From Silene latifolia (lineage: Eukaryota > Streptophyta > Magnoliopsida > Caryophyllales > Caryophyllaceae), in NCBI RefSeq assembly GCF_048544455.1, contig NC_133531.1:67432099-67496098 (forward strand): a DNA stretch of 64,000 nucleotides, in the 5' to 3' direction. Positions 21,648 through 32,541 of the stretch are shown here, one piece after another (the first letter of the stretch is position 1; each line of letters opens with the position of its first letter). The notes under the pieces were generated by a model. That model was given only the letters and a program-made list of their open reading frames with translations. It was not told the origin of the DNA and did no database searches. The translations under genes and the position numbers were made by a program.

Positions 21648-23640
21648 CATTACAACAAAAACGCGGCATAATGACGGGCATACCGACGGAAAGAACAAGC
21701 CGTCAGAAAACGCGGGATACTGACGGATATGTGACGGAATTTCCGTCGGTATCATATCCTGAGGGATTTCCCGTCAGTTGTAATTGGCGCGTTGACCAAG
21801 TCAATGGCGTTAAAATACATGTGACGGAATATCTGTCAGTATAGTGCAATTAGTGACGGAATTTCGGTCATTGGCACTCACACGCAACAGTGGATGACAG
21901 CTGGTAGTAATTTAGGACATCTGAGGAATATCCGTCAGTAAAGTAAAAAAACTGACGGAAATTTTGTAACACCCTCCATACTCCAAGTGCCTTACCAGGA
22001 CCACTCAGGTATAAAGCTGTTACCATCTCGGTTTCCCGAGGCAATGATAATCAAAAGACAATAAAGAAACAACGTTTAAATAGTATAAAGTTTAAAGTGA
22101 ATACAGTCCAAACCCAAACAACCAAAAACGGATTACATGTTCATAAGCCAACTGTCTAACCAACTAAACAAATGTCTGATAAACTACTCAAGCTACAGCG
22201 GAAGACTCTATCATCTGAAGGTGACACATCCCAGCTAGCCCATATGTCTCGACTCATACCTGCTCAACAACTGCTCACCATCCCCGAATGGATCACCACA
22301 GTTTTTAAAACAATAAAACGGGGTCAGTACTATTCACACAATCATACATATACAACTACTATAAGACAGAAACCAACATATCTCAACCGTCACATAACCC
22401 AAACTCCACAATCAACTCCTTGTCACCGACTACACACTAAAGTGTGTAGTCTTGCCAGAGTACTCGTCGCAATAGGTTACTCCACTCCGTCAGTAGGGGA
22501 CCGCAACCGTTCCCACCTAAGCCCCGCTCATACCATAGAGCGAATAACCCAAATCCATTAATGTGCACATCCCTTATGTGGCGGGTTCCACAGAAGGCGA
22601 ATAATTGGCATGAAGCCACTCCCGCAAGTGACCCCACTCAGCTAGGGACGCACCTCGAATACCACAGACAGATACAATCAATCATAACTACCAGCAGTAA
22701 ACAATTCCAACAACCGTCACAATACTCGTATGATAATACTCAACAAACATAGATCACAACCAACACATATGTGAATAATACTGAGTAGGGAAACCCTACC
22801 TGGAATGCAAAACAATTAGACGATCTCAACACCTGTTATAAAAAAGCCTCATCTACGAATTCTGCTCCTAACATATGATCACATAATTACTAACAATCAT
22901 AAAAACCAACAAAACCCCCAAATCCCCAAATTAGGGTTTAAACAACCTTAATAAAATACTATAAAATCGGTACGTAGATCTTACCCTCGACGCAAGGATC
23001 ACAAGGATGTAAAGAACGATAGATTCCGACCTCCCAAGCTCCGAGATTTGTCAATAATGCGAAAGATGCGAAGTACGTAGGTTGAAATCTCTTTTGAAGT
23101 AATTAGGTTTGATAAAAGTGTATTATGAAAGTGACAGAAAGGTTTATATATTAATTCGCATTATTAACAAAACACGTCAAAATATTACCCGTAAACCGAG
23201 CCACTCGATCGAGTGCCCAACATAATCGATCGAGTGCCTCCTACTCGATCGAGTACCAAGGCTACTCGATCGAGTACCCAACAGACAGAAACTGTTTTAA
23301 AAACCAAAACACCCTTACTCGACAGAGTAAGACCCACTCGATAGAGTACCCAGAGACTCATAAAACCGTAGTATTACAAATTCCGTCAGAGGTATTAGAT
23401 TTTTGAATCCGGTGTGAGTTACAGCTGTCACAATAATTGACTAACTGACGGAATTTCCGTCAGTATTTTGGAAATTCCGTCAGTTGGTCAATTATTGTGA
23501 CGTGTACAGTCCTTTACATTATTGCTCTGATAAAGTGGTCTATGACGGAATTTCCGCCAGTTCTTTCATTTTACTGACGGATATTCCGTCAGTAAATTGA
23601 AAAAACTGACGGAAATTCCGTCAGTCGTTCCCTTTATCTC
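21648..23640 (+). mobile_element. CACTA-like transposon end, interrupted by solo LTR
   Basis: CATTACAACAAAAACGCG at 21648 resembles the CACTACAA(G/A)AAAAAC start of CACTA elements with one change. It is followed by many copies of a GACGGAAATTCCGTC-type subterminal repeat on both sides of the inserted LTR (21670-21960 and 23384-23630). Subterminal repeat clusters are where the transposase of CACTA elements binds. No matching right end is found; sequence downstream (23640-24640) has UTR-like and proline-codon-rich text but no recognisable transposase. Confidence 0.55.
21965..23378 (-). repeat. Solo LTR, family T (Tekay-like), reverse orientation
   Basis: 1414 bp, TGTAACACC...GTATTACA on the + strand, the reverse complement of the LTR at 1674-3044. 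Flanks AATTT (21960-21964) and AATTC (23379-23383) are a 5-bp duplication with one difference, and no internal sequence is attached. This is the expected product of LTR-LTR recombination. Six CTCGATCGAG-type dyads lie at 23203-23347 with centres spaced 21, 19, 21, 53 and 19 bp, mirroring the other copy. Confidence 0.9.
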
Positions 23641-24443
23641 AAACACGGGATCATTCCTCCACACTTTACCAATTTCGCCCAAATCGCAAACCCTAAACTT
23701 CTTAAAACCCGACACCACCACCACCCTCCTCCATTTCCGGCGCCACCACCACCACCACCAATACCATCACGCCGTCGCCGTCACTATAAAGTAATTATCA
23801 TTATCTTTTCTTCCTCTCTCCTTTATCTTTTTCCTTCTCCTTTTCTTGTTTTTAATTTTTTTTGTACACAGCCTTGCCGCCGCCGCCCCTCCTGCCGCCG
23901 CCGCCCGCCGCCAGGGCCCCTGCTGGCTCCCTTGTTCTTTTTAATCCTTCCTTTTCATTTTTTCCTTTGTCAAGTTAATTAGGTATTTCTCCTTTTAATT
24001 TTTTTGAATTAGTTTAATTGATTTAGAATATTAGTTATTGTTTTAATTGTTGTTGAATTATTGTTGGTGTTGATGCATGTTGACTTAGGATAGAAGCCAA
24101 TTTTGTTTAAATGTATGTTGTTAAATTTTAATGTATGCATCTTGACTTAAGATAGCTATGTAATTTTATTGTTAAAAATTTGAATTATTATTAATAATAT
24201 TTTTAAAAATTGGAATTTTCGTAAATTAGATTATTTTTAAATGTTAATTAGAATAGATATGAATTAGACTAGATATGTAATGAAAAATAAGTCATGTTAG
24301 TTTTTGTTTATTGAAAAAGTAGTCATTGTTTTATGTTTTGTTTTTAATATTGTTAAAATTATTGTTCATATTGACCTAGTACCGTTCAAAAATTACTCAC
24401 TAGGGGTAATTTTTGGTAAGTTTATGTTAATTTTTTTATTTTT

Positions 24444-24537
<94 letters not shown>

Positions 24538-24639
24538 ACATTTACAGTTTTAATTTCAAATATTTATGTGTTTTTCAGGTGGGATGACGAACCGGTCAAG
24601 AAATATGTTACTTGGTCAATTACCAATTAGCCATTTATA
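23641..24639. other. Non-coding stretch with (AC)n microsatellite
   Basis: Probably CACTA-derived UTR or intron sequence, with GT/AG-like boundaries but no protein I recognise. It contains an (AC)41 tract (24446-24527). The short open stretch after 24573 has no recognisable product. Confidence 0.4.
24446..24527. repeat. (AC)n microsatellite
   Basis: About 41 uninterrupted AC units followed by (AT)n. Any open frame across it is an artefact. Confidence 0.95.
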
Positions 24640-27426
24640 AAGTCAATTTTTCAAGGCAAAATCATTTGGGGGAAAAGCCCCAAATTTTCGACATTTTAGG
24701 GTTGGAAACACTAATTTTGTCGGTCCAATTTGATCTATTATAGAAGATTAATGCAAAAATAATACACATACCTCGATTAGTCATGGCAAATGCAAGCTTT
24801 TGGATCAAATTTAGATGGAAATGGTTGGAATTTGAGAGAGAAATTGAGAGTTTGTATTTCGAAATAATGAAATAAACCCCTCTGTTTCATCAGGTTTTTA
24901 CGCAGGATTGCCGCACTCAGGAAAAGACGCAGCAGGTGCTGCGCCTATTCCAAGGGACGCAGCTCTTGCTGCGCCTCTTCCTCAGTTTCCCTCCATATGA
25001 ATTTTCGAAGATTCGTTATAAATTCATTATTTTGTGGGCCCATCTTTGGTGCGCCTCTTTCTCGATGCCATATCACATATTTGGTCCGTTTGACGTTTAT
25101 TCTTTGCACGGATCCATATTTTCAAGGCAACAACAAACTGTTGCCATGTTTTTGCCGAGGCCTTACTTGTCACAACGAGCGGTTCTTCTTTGATATGTGT
25201 TTCAACACGCCTTTATTATGTTCCCCCAGCGAGAGTGCACGGATAGACATTCCCTCTCGAGACATGAAGATCAGTTTCCGATTATGTTCCCCCAGCGAGA
25301 GTTTACCGACAGACAATCGTCCCTCTCGAGACATGGAGATCAACATCGACCCCAAGCTCTTCTGAAGTTTGTTTGAAACTGACCCAAGCAGATTTCTCCC
25401 AGTAGTTCCTGACTACGTCCTGCTGTCTTCTACCAATATCGCGTTTTGTTTCCCCTGGAGTTTTGAAGAATTTTGATGCCTGTCGTTGTGTGCACCAAAA
25501 ATAATTTTATAAAACCTGTTAAAACTAACAGAAGCTAGTGGTAACAGGGTCGATCCGCAGGGAGGTATGGAGATAATTGTTGCTTTTTATTTAAGTCTAA
25601 GGGTAACAGTTGAGGGGGTTTTGATATGAATTAAATTTAAAATAACTAAATAAACAAATAAAAGTAAAAAGGAATATAAACAATGATAAAGGAAATGCTA
25701 AGACGGTCGGTTCACTATAGCTGTGATGTCACACAATCCTAGGTAAGTCCGAAATACAGTCGCGTAGGATGGGTAAAACAAGTCCTCTTGGTCCAAGTTA
25801 ATTAGTAGCTCCTTTCGGCCTATGCTACCAGTCCCTAAGTCTCAGTAATGCTAGCTCTCGCCCCGATTAGTGATTCCTAAAGCCTAAATTACATTATCTC
25901 TCGATCTCAGCAATTTAGTCGTGTCAATTCATTAATTAATGCCCTCCCCTATCTCTCGATCTACGGGTTGGTCAAAACTAAGCATCTAAAGAGTCTCCTC
26001 TCGGTCTCATTGCTAAATATTGCACTTAACGAATCAAACGGTGCTAATCAGACACGAAGTCAGTCGATCGACCAGCTACCAAAGTCGACCGACAAACCGG
26101 CTCAGTCGATCGACCAGTTAAGACAGTCGATCGACCGAACCCTAATTCGGGGTCACCTATTCTAATGCCATCTATGCCATAGATCCCCTACATCTTAGCA
26201 CGGGGTGTTTAGCTAGACATATTTACGCAAGTAACAAGAACTAATTTGATAATAAGCATAATGGATTGCATAATTGAAATAATTGAATGAATGAATTCGC
26301 ATAAAACTGTAACTAAGGCTTGGGATTCTATCTAGCAAGAACTAATACTAATGAAACGAATAAAACAATACTGAAATTAAAGGACTAGAATTACCAAAGC
26401 AAAGGAATAAGCGATGAATCCGAACGTAAGGTACAAACTTTATTGAGAATTCTAAACTAAAGATATGTATGATAGGAACTAGATCCTAATGATCCGATGC
26501 CTATTCTGAAACATAGGGTTACGTTATATAGATGGTCTTACGTAACTTTTATTCCTAAACCCTAATTACATTGGGCTTTCTAATTCTCGTCCTTTTAATT
26601 TCCGCGTCAGGTCGTGGGTTGGTCGATCGACCACTGATACCAGTCGATCGACCAAAGGTGCTGTACAGTAATGCGTTCTGACGAATTCTGCAGCGCGCAC
26701 CGATCTTAAAACAGCTGCCATTTCTTCGTTACTTGGTTAAATCAGGCATTCTACGCGGCGTTGGAAAGCTAAGAGGATAAGCTTTCACCTCCAATTAGAA
26801 TCACTCAATTATCAGATCTAGAACTCGAGATATAGCCATATGAATAAGGCTGCAATGTCGAGAAGCATTCTGACAGTCTATAGACCATGTAGGGCAGTCT
26901 ATAGACCACTGTAGCTGGTAATCCGCTTCTGAAACTCTCGCAAATATATCTTTCAAGCCTTGAAATGCGCACCAAGTTTGCTTCCCGAGTCTTTACTCCA
27001 TGTCAAATGCAATGCTAAGTACTTAGGGACGGATTCGGCTCGATTTCCGCTGGATTCTTCACATTTATGCAATATTATACAAAAACACGAAAGTAGACGG
27101 AAATAGGGAAAATAGTAGCATAAACTACATATTTGAGCTCTGAAATGCGTGTAAAATAAAGTGTAAAACATCATATAAATGACATGCATCAAATTTCAGG
27201 TATGGTTTCTTCTTATGGCTGGCGAGCCTCCTTACGTAGTCTAATGGACTTTAAACGACCCTCCCCGATAGTCGACAGACTCTAAAATGTTCCCGACGAC
27301 AGGTCCTTGGTTCAAACCCCTTGATCCGCCTCGCGTCGCCATAGTCGTCAGGTTGTAGTCTTCGATTGACCTGATGGCTATACTTTGACTTTCGCCTTGT
27401 CCAAGCCTCAGTCAAAGTGGGGGCTC
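24640..27426 (+). mobile_element. 3' untranslated part of an Ogre/Tat-lineage element
   Basis: Non-coding sequence ending in the polypurine tract CAAAGTGGGGGCTC (27413-27426), directly before an LTR starting TGTAGATACC, as in Ogre/Tat elements. It contains a dyad block at about 24914-24985 that recurs inside the LTR, and two copies of TTATGTTCCCCCAGCGAGAG (about 25217 and 25282). The stretch is interrupted by the solo LTR 25474-27191. I see no integrase or RNase H attached. The upstream boundary (about 24640) is uncertain. Confidence 0.6.
25474..27191 (-). repeat. Solo LTR, family L2
   Basis: 1718 bp, TGATGCCTGTCG...GACATGCATCA on the + strand, flanked by a perfect AATTT duplication (25469-25473, 27192-27196). 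Related LTRs: 48085-52805 (minus) and 62904 onward (plus). It contains four GTCGATCGAC-type dyads centred at about 26067, 26088, 26109 and 26130, two more at 26626 and 26647, and two GTCTATAGAC dyads at 26880 and 26901; within each cluster every spacing is 21 bp. The lineage of its parent element is not assignable from an LTR alone. Confidence 0.88.
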
Positions 27427-29741
27427 TGTAGATACCTCATTTCTGCACCTCCCGCAAACCACCCGGTGATGATTGGGCCACATGTTTGGTATACAGAACG
27501 ATTTGTGACAGTTCGTAAGTTTATCGTCAAGTGATCACTCAAACACTTGTGTCTACCTCTTAACTGATATCTACGCGCCGATACGGTCATTTTGGCAGTA
27601 ATTAGAGTACATTTGAAGTCCGGGTCGAAAAATCGTCTTCATTTTCTAAAACCGAGTCAGAATGTTCTGGAATGTTCCGGATATTTCTATTCCATATTTT
27701 GCAATCTGTTAATCTTTCGTAAAGAATTTCCAGTAATATTCACACAAAATATTAAGGAAACGAGATTAATCCGTTATTCCATAATCAAAACACGGAAATC
27801 TTTCTTCCGCAGGAGGAAACCACTTGGGAAAGGACGCAGCAAGTGCTGCGCCTCTTCCAAGAGACGCAGTGCCTGCTGCGCCTCTTCCCAAGTCCTTTTC
27901 TGCGTATTTTTTCCGTATCTTTTCATATCTTTTTGAGATTCACTTCCAAATTTTCTCCGAAAACCCTACTTCCGTCGTGTGATTAGTATAAACAGAGACC
28001 TTCGGTCTCACATATTTCTCACGCGAGTGTCCCCCCTTCTCTTCTCCCTTTGCATTCTAGACCACGTTTTTACTTTTTGGCGTCTACGTGCTTGAACATT
28101 CGATCACGTAAGCTCGGATCTTTCTTAGTACCAGCCTCGTTTTACATGACCGACCAATTTGACCAACTCCACATCAATCAACTTAATCAATCATACGTTT
28201 TCCTCTTAGAGGGCACTTTCGTCGTACATTCGAGTCGAGCAGCACTAAACGTTAACTTAGTTCATCTCGTTTCGTCAAACATGTAAGTCTGAGGGTGTAA
28301 ATCCTATTCTATTTATTGTTCTTTATTTATTGTAATCATAATGTAAGGTTTATGTCGAAAGTATTCTTAAAACCGATTTGTAAAACCATGTTTTAAAACC
28401 TTTTTTTTTTACGAATTATCAGAAGACAGACGTCGAGAAAGGACGCAAAGAATCGCGCGCCTCTTCAAAGGGACGCAGCACTGCCGCGCCTCTTGAGGGG
28501 CTGCAGATTCTCGCTTCCTTTCTTCTTCCTTCGTCTTTTGTCAATTCGTTTCTTTTATTTTCTTTCGTTTGTTCTTCGATTCTTTGATATAACGATTTAA
28601 ACATGGTAATTTAACATATTATTCATCATCATTAGTATTGAATTCGTCATTAAATCCCGACTTAAATCCCTTATAACCAATATTTGCGGGTTTTCGTCAT
28701 TAAAGTTAATCCGGGTTTTAGAGATTCGATTCATTAATATTGAGTCTCTGGAATTCGATCTTTGATATATTCCCATCTGTTATTTATCATGTCCATCATT
28801 AATTCATCATGAACAACTTGTTTATCCTAATTAATTCATTAATTAACCTTTTAATCTTGTAATTAACTCGTATTGTTTAATTCCATCCATGTTCATGCTT
28901 TGTCACCCCAATCATATGTAAATAATCAATTAATCACTTTCATCCGAGTCAGTTATTCATAATCGATCATTAAAATTACCAACGAATATTAACAATTTGC
29001 AATTCCGACTTCACAGCCAGAACTGAGCCGAGGAACGGACGCAGCAACTGCTGCGCCTCTTCCAAGGGACGCAGCTCTGCTGCGCCTGTTCCTGGTTGAT
29101 TTCTGTCTCTGAACTACCGTTTTTGCCTTGACCTAGTTTATTAATTACGTATTAATTAACTATTAATCGTATTATCACCCTAATTCCTGTTCGTTAATTT
29201 ATTTATTTATTCTTTCTCAAATTATCCGTTTTAAAAGTATTTTCGACATAAATCATTAATCCGATGTAATTATTGTAATTTTCTTTATTGTAAATTTCTT
29301 TATTGTAATTTTTATTATTGTATTCCTTTTATTATTCCTTGTATGTTTTCACATGTAATCGATTTAAATCTCTACTTCGACCCACTTTTATGATAACTTA
29401 AGTGTTAACCGACTTAGTCTAATTCTCACATGTTAGGATTAAAACGTTGGATGTTGCATTGCATGCATATAAATTGACAATACATCGAGTATAGACGATT
29501 TTCCCTAATCATTAGTAGAGGCCGCTATCGAGGCGGGCGGGATTAGATGTTCGATCAAAAGAGCTTTCTAATACGTACCCTCACCCCTTACTCCAGATCC
29601 CTGTGAACATTCGTGTTCGTTGGCATTCACGAGAGTCATTCTAGACATAGAATGCTAAGGGTAACGAGTTCTTGGTGTCTATGTCATTACTTTGTGTCTT
29701 GACATGACACGAGGTATTCGAACGATTTCCAATTTTCCACA
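27427..29741 (+). repeat. Ogre/Tat-lineage LTR
   Basis: 2315 bp from TGTAGATACCTCATTTCTGC to TTTTCCACA, preceded by a PPT and followed after nine bases by a TGGCGACTCC primer site. A TATA-like GTATAAACAG near 27987 is a plausible promoter. Three dyad blocks (27822-27893, 28434-28500, 29028-29094) are built from paired GACGCAGCA/TGCTGCGCC hairpins. Because a PPT lies on one side and a PBS on the other, this single LTR has internal-type sequence on both sides. Confidence 0.8.
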
Positions 29742-29830
29742 ATAAATTGGTGGCGACTCCACAAATGCAAAAAAAACCAAAGAGTGAAAAGCTTACTTCG
29801 CTTTTTGCCCCCGTGGGCCCGCATCCACAA
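29742..29830 (+). promoter_or_regulatory. Ogre/Tat primer site and 5' leader
   Basis: TGGCGACTCC at 29751 matches the tRNA-Arg-type primer site used by Ogre/Tat elements. About 70 bp of leader (to GGGCCCGCATCCACAACG) follows before kinase-coding sequence starts abruptly. Confidence 0.75.
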
Positions 29831-30469
29831 CGAGGGTTAGCCTTCCTTCACCATAATTGCATACCCCATATAATTCACAGGGACATGAAATCTAGTAATG
29901 TTTTGATCTATGAACATCTGGAAGCAAGGGTGTCGGATTTCGGGATGACGAGATTAATGAGTGCAATGGACACTCATTTAAGTGTGAGCACACTAGCTGC
30001 TACACCTGGGTACGTCCCTCTGGAGTACTACCAAAGCTTTAGATGTTCCACAAAGGGTGATGTATATAGTTACGGTGTCGTCTTACTCGAGCTGCTGACC
30101 GGGAAGCAACCAACAGATTTTGCTGATTTTGGTGATAACAATCTAGTAGGATGGGTGAAAATACATGCCAAGTTGAAAATAAGTGATGTATTTGACCCAG
30201 AGCTAATAAAGGAGGATCCGAAGTTAGAAATGGAGCTTTTGCAGCACCTTGAAGTGGCGGTTTCTTACTTGGATGAGCGACCTTGGAAAAGGCCGATGAT
30301 GATTCAAGTCATGGCCATGTTTAAGGAAATCCAAGCAGGTTCGGGTTTGGATTCCGGTACTACATTTACGACTGGGAATGTGAATGGAAGTTTCAGTACA
30401 CTTGGGGGTAGTTTCAGTACAGTTGATGCTTTAGCTGATATGAGCATCAAAGAAGTGCCTGAAGGAAAC
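29831..30469 (+). pseudogene. BRI1-like receptor kinase fragment (kinase C-lobe and tail)
   Basis: About 213 codons in one open frame match the end of the brassinosteroid receptor BRI1, a plasma-membrane leucine-rich-repeat kinase. Visible are [20 protein letters not shown] with the HRD loop, ARVSDFGM with the DFG motif, [46 protein letters not shown] and the tail [10 protein letters not shown]. The extracellular repeats, membrane segment and kinase N-lobe with its ATP-binding Lys are absent, so it cannot be an active kinase. Changes at normally fixed sites include GTPGYVPPE to ATPGYVPLE. The open frame extends upstream into the Ogre/Tat leader (from 29747), giving a chimeric frame. A LINE is inserted two codons before the stop; the end resumes at 31043. 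BRI1 rather than a BRL paralogue is my best call. Confidence 0.88.
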
Positions 30470-31031
30470 TTTTTTTTTTTTTTTTTGACAATTAGCAAGA
30501 GTGAGTTTACATAATAATGGCTCTTTGGGCTAGATTATGAGCCATTTTATTGTACTTCCTAGGAATAAAACAAAAAGAAATACAATGAAACATAGATCGA
30601 ACATAAGTTAAGGATGTCTGTCACCAGAACTTTAGTCTTCAAGCCAATCTTCGAAATATCCATTATTTGAACGAGCACCTGTAAGCAATCAGAGAAGATA
30701 GTAATATGGTATATATTTCTTCCTAGCGCCCATTTAAGGGCTTCCAGAATAGCCGCAGCTTCCGCTTGATCCGCTGAGAGAGAGAAGAGTCCACCTTTGG
30801 TACAGAAATATGATTCAGTATTCCCACAGTTGACATACCATTCAAGTCCCGTACTTTTATCATCCTTCCAAGCAGCATCCACATGGATGGTAGTTTGGGA
30901 ACAATTGTAGTTGATACCAATAAGCTTGCATTTGTATCCTTTTCTAAGATTTAAGAGGTCGCAATCCAGATCATCGTCCAAGACTATACTAGTCAAAGAC
31001 TTTGATTGATTGTTGTTGGCCGTGATGGCAT
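30470..31031 (-). mobile_element. 5'-truncated LINE (RNase H end) inserted in BRI1-like sequence
   Basis: The A tail appears as a T tract at 30470-30486. The target duplication GAAGGAAACTT flanks it (30461-30471 and 31032-31042). It encodes on the minus strand (30559-30996) an RNase H domain with HVDAAW, QAEAAAILEALKWALG and FSDCLQVL, so all three acidic catalytic positions are present. TGTC before the A tail matches the LINE ending at 11140, so it is the same or a related family. It is a classic target-primed insertion with 5' truncation. Confidence 0.92.
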
Positions 31032-31260
31032 GAAGGAAACTTGAAGTAACATTCAGCTTCCAAATTTTGCTATACCATTAACAAATGGTAAAAACAATTT
31101 TCACTGTGTCATGTAACTTTTAAATGTACGTATGTATCATTAAAGAAGGCCTTATACATAGGAGATTTAGCTAGACTTTTTCCCCCTCATTCTGAAGTGA
31201 GTGCACTATGTAGTTTGTACATAATGTTGTAGTATTAGAATTTTTTTCGTCATGTTCAAT
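31032..31260 (+). pseudogene. BRI1-like stop codon and 3' UTR
   Basis: After the LINE duplication the host reads TTG AAG TAA, so the BRI1-like protein would have ended PEGNLK. About 200 bp of AT-rich sequence follows, consistent with a 3' UTR. This shows that sequence beyond the coding part of the gene was present before the LINE inserted. Confidence 0.7.
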
Positions 31261-31404
31261 TTGGTTTGGTGGCATACGGAAACCCTCTGTTTGATATGTT
31301 TGGCAGGTTTCGTTGGTCATTTTTTTTTCCGTCCTTTTCAATGGCTTCATTCACCACTTTGTGCATTCTCATAGCATGCCCTCTAATCTCGGTCTCAATC
31401 ATAT

Positions 31405-32527
31405 GCCAAGTCTATGGCAAAAGAATTGGAAAGAAGTCTGATTGGAGAAAGTCAAGAATCAAGGTCAGTGGAGGTCCTCTCTCAAACCCTAACAAATCAA
31501 TGGTCGTCAATTGTTAAGGTACGTGACTTAGGCCCTTACAAGTTCATTATCACTTTCATGGAAAAGGATGATATGGAGCATGCTATTAAGACCAGAAATC
31601 CTCTAATGATGCAATACTTTAGTGATATATACCCTTGGGATATTTACCAACAAGGAGAAACTAGGAGAATTTGGGTAGAGGTAATGGGAATCCCTCCCCA
31701 AGTTTGGTCTAGGGATACTTGTGAGAAGATTGCAAATAAATTTGGCAGCCTAGTGTATTGTGACTCAAGTTTCGAAAATCCAAACAGTTTTGTCACTTGC
31801 AGAATGATGATTGATACTAACATCCTGTCGTATATTGCTGAATTATTGTATGTTAGCATCGATGAACAATGTATTGGGAAGTCAATTTTTGTTAGAGAGG
31901 GATTAAATTTGACTACATGCTTTATCAAACAACCTGCACCCAAATTGAATTTATCTTCTTATTAATGGGATGACACATTTTCAGCGATTAACCATACCCA
32001 AGTTGGCGTCCATGATTCTGAGGGGAAGTTTTCTGATAATATGGTTATTGTTGCTGAAACACCTATGGATAATGAACAGGCGAAGGATAGCGAAAAGACT
32101 GTCACTTTGGTTAGAAATGTAAATTATGATATTAATGAGGAGTTGGACCTAATCTCAGGAAGATGTAGAGTTAATGCAAGTCTAGAAAACTCAATTAACC
32201 CTTTATTGTTTGATGAAGAATGCCCTCTGGTTTCCAGAAGATTTTAAATGCCAAAAAGTTTAAGAGAAAATCCAAACCATGTTCTAAGAAGCTTAATGAT
32301 AAAAATACCAACATCTCAAACAATAAGTCTGCAAAAGCAATTAAACAGAGCTTGAGGGACGAAATTGCAACTGGAGCGGAGACCAATTTGGATGATAGTA
32401 TTGAATCTTTTTCTGAAGACGACTTTGAAAATGATAGAAGTATTGAAGATCTAAGGACCAAAGAGTTAGGAAAGAGTTTGGGTTTTAGGGTCGGTGAAAG
32501 ACTAGACATTGTTGGCCTCCTGAATTA
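31405..32527 (+). pseudogene. LINE ORF1 (gag-like, DUF4283 type)
   Basis: 31414-31965 encodes a region like the plant LINE ORF1 RNA-binding domain: GPYKFIITFMEKDDMEHAIK, then RRIWVEVMGIPPQVWSRDTC, then IANKFGSLVYCD. After a stop and frame changes, a low-complexity Lys/Ser/Asp-rich tail continues to about 32527, 14 bp before ORF2. ORF1 products bind the LINE RNA. No zinc knuckle is seen. The 5' end of the element is not clearly marked, and sequence from about 31260 may belong to its 5' UTR. Confidence 0.75.
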
Positions 32528-32541
32528 ATATAATTGTTGAA

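Noticed and set aside
22172-22752. Open frames of 129 and 63 codons
   Set aside because: Inside the solo Tekay LTR, no family resemblance, composition-driven.
21648-23640. Complete CACTA element between 21648 and 23640
   Set aside because: Only one CACTA-like end is visible and it is imperfect; no inverted partner was found.
24304-24630. 108-codon open frame with His-Thr repeats
   Set aside because: Runs through the (AC)n tract; no domain outside it.
26061-26140. CRISPR-like regularly spaced repeats
   Set aside because: 21-bp period with 10-bp dyads and 11-bp spacers in a plant LTR; far too short for CRISPR repeats and no cas genes.
29747-30514. Functional kinase gene
   Set aside because: The N-lobe, ATP-binding Lys, membrane segment and receptor domain are all missing, and the frame runs into LINE sequence at its end.
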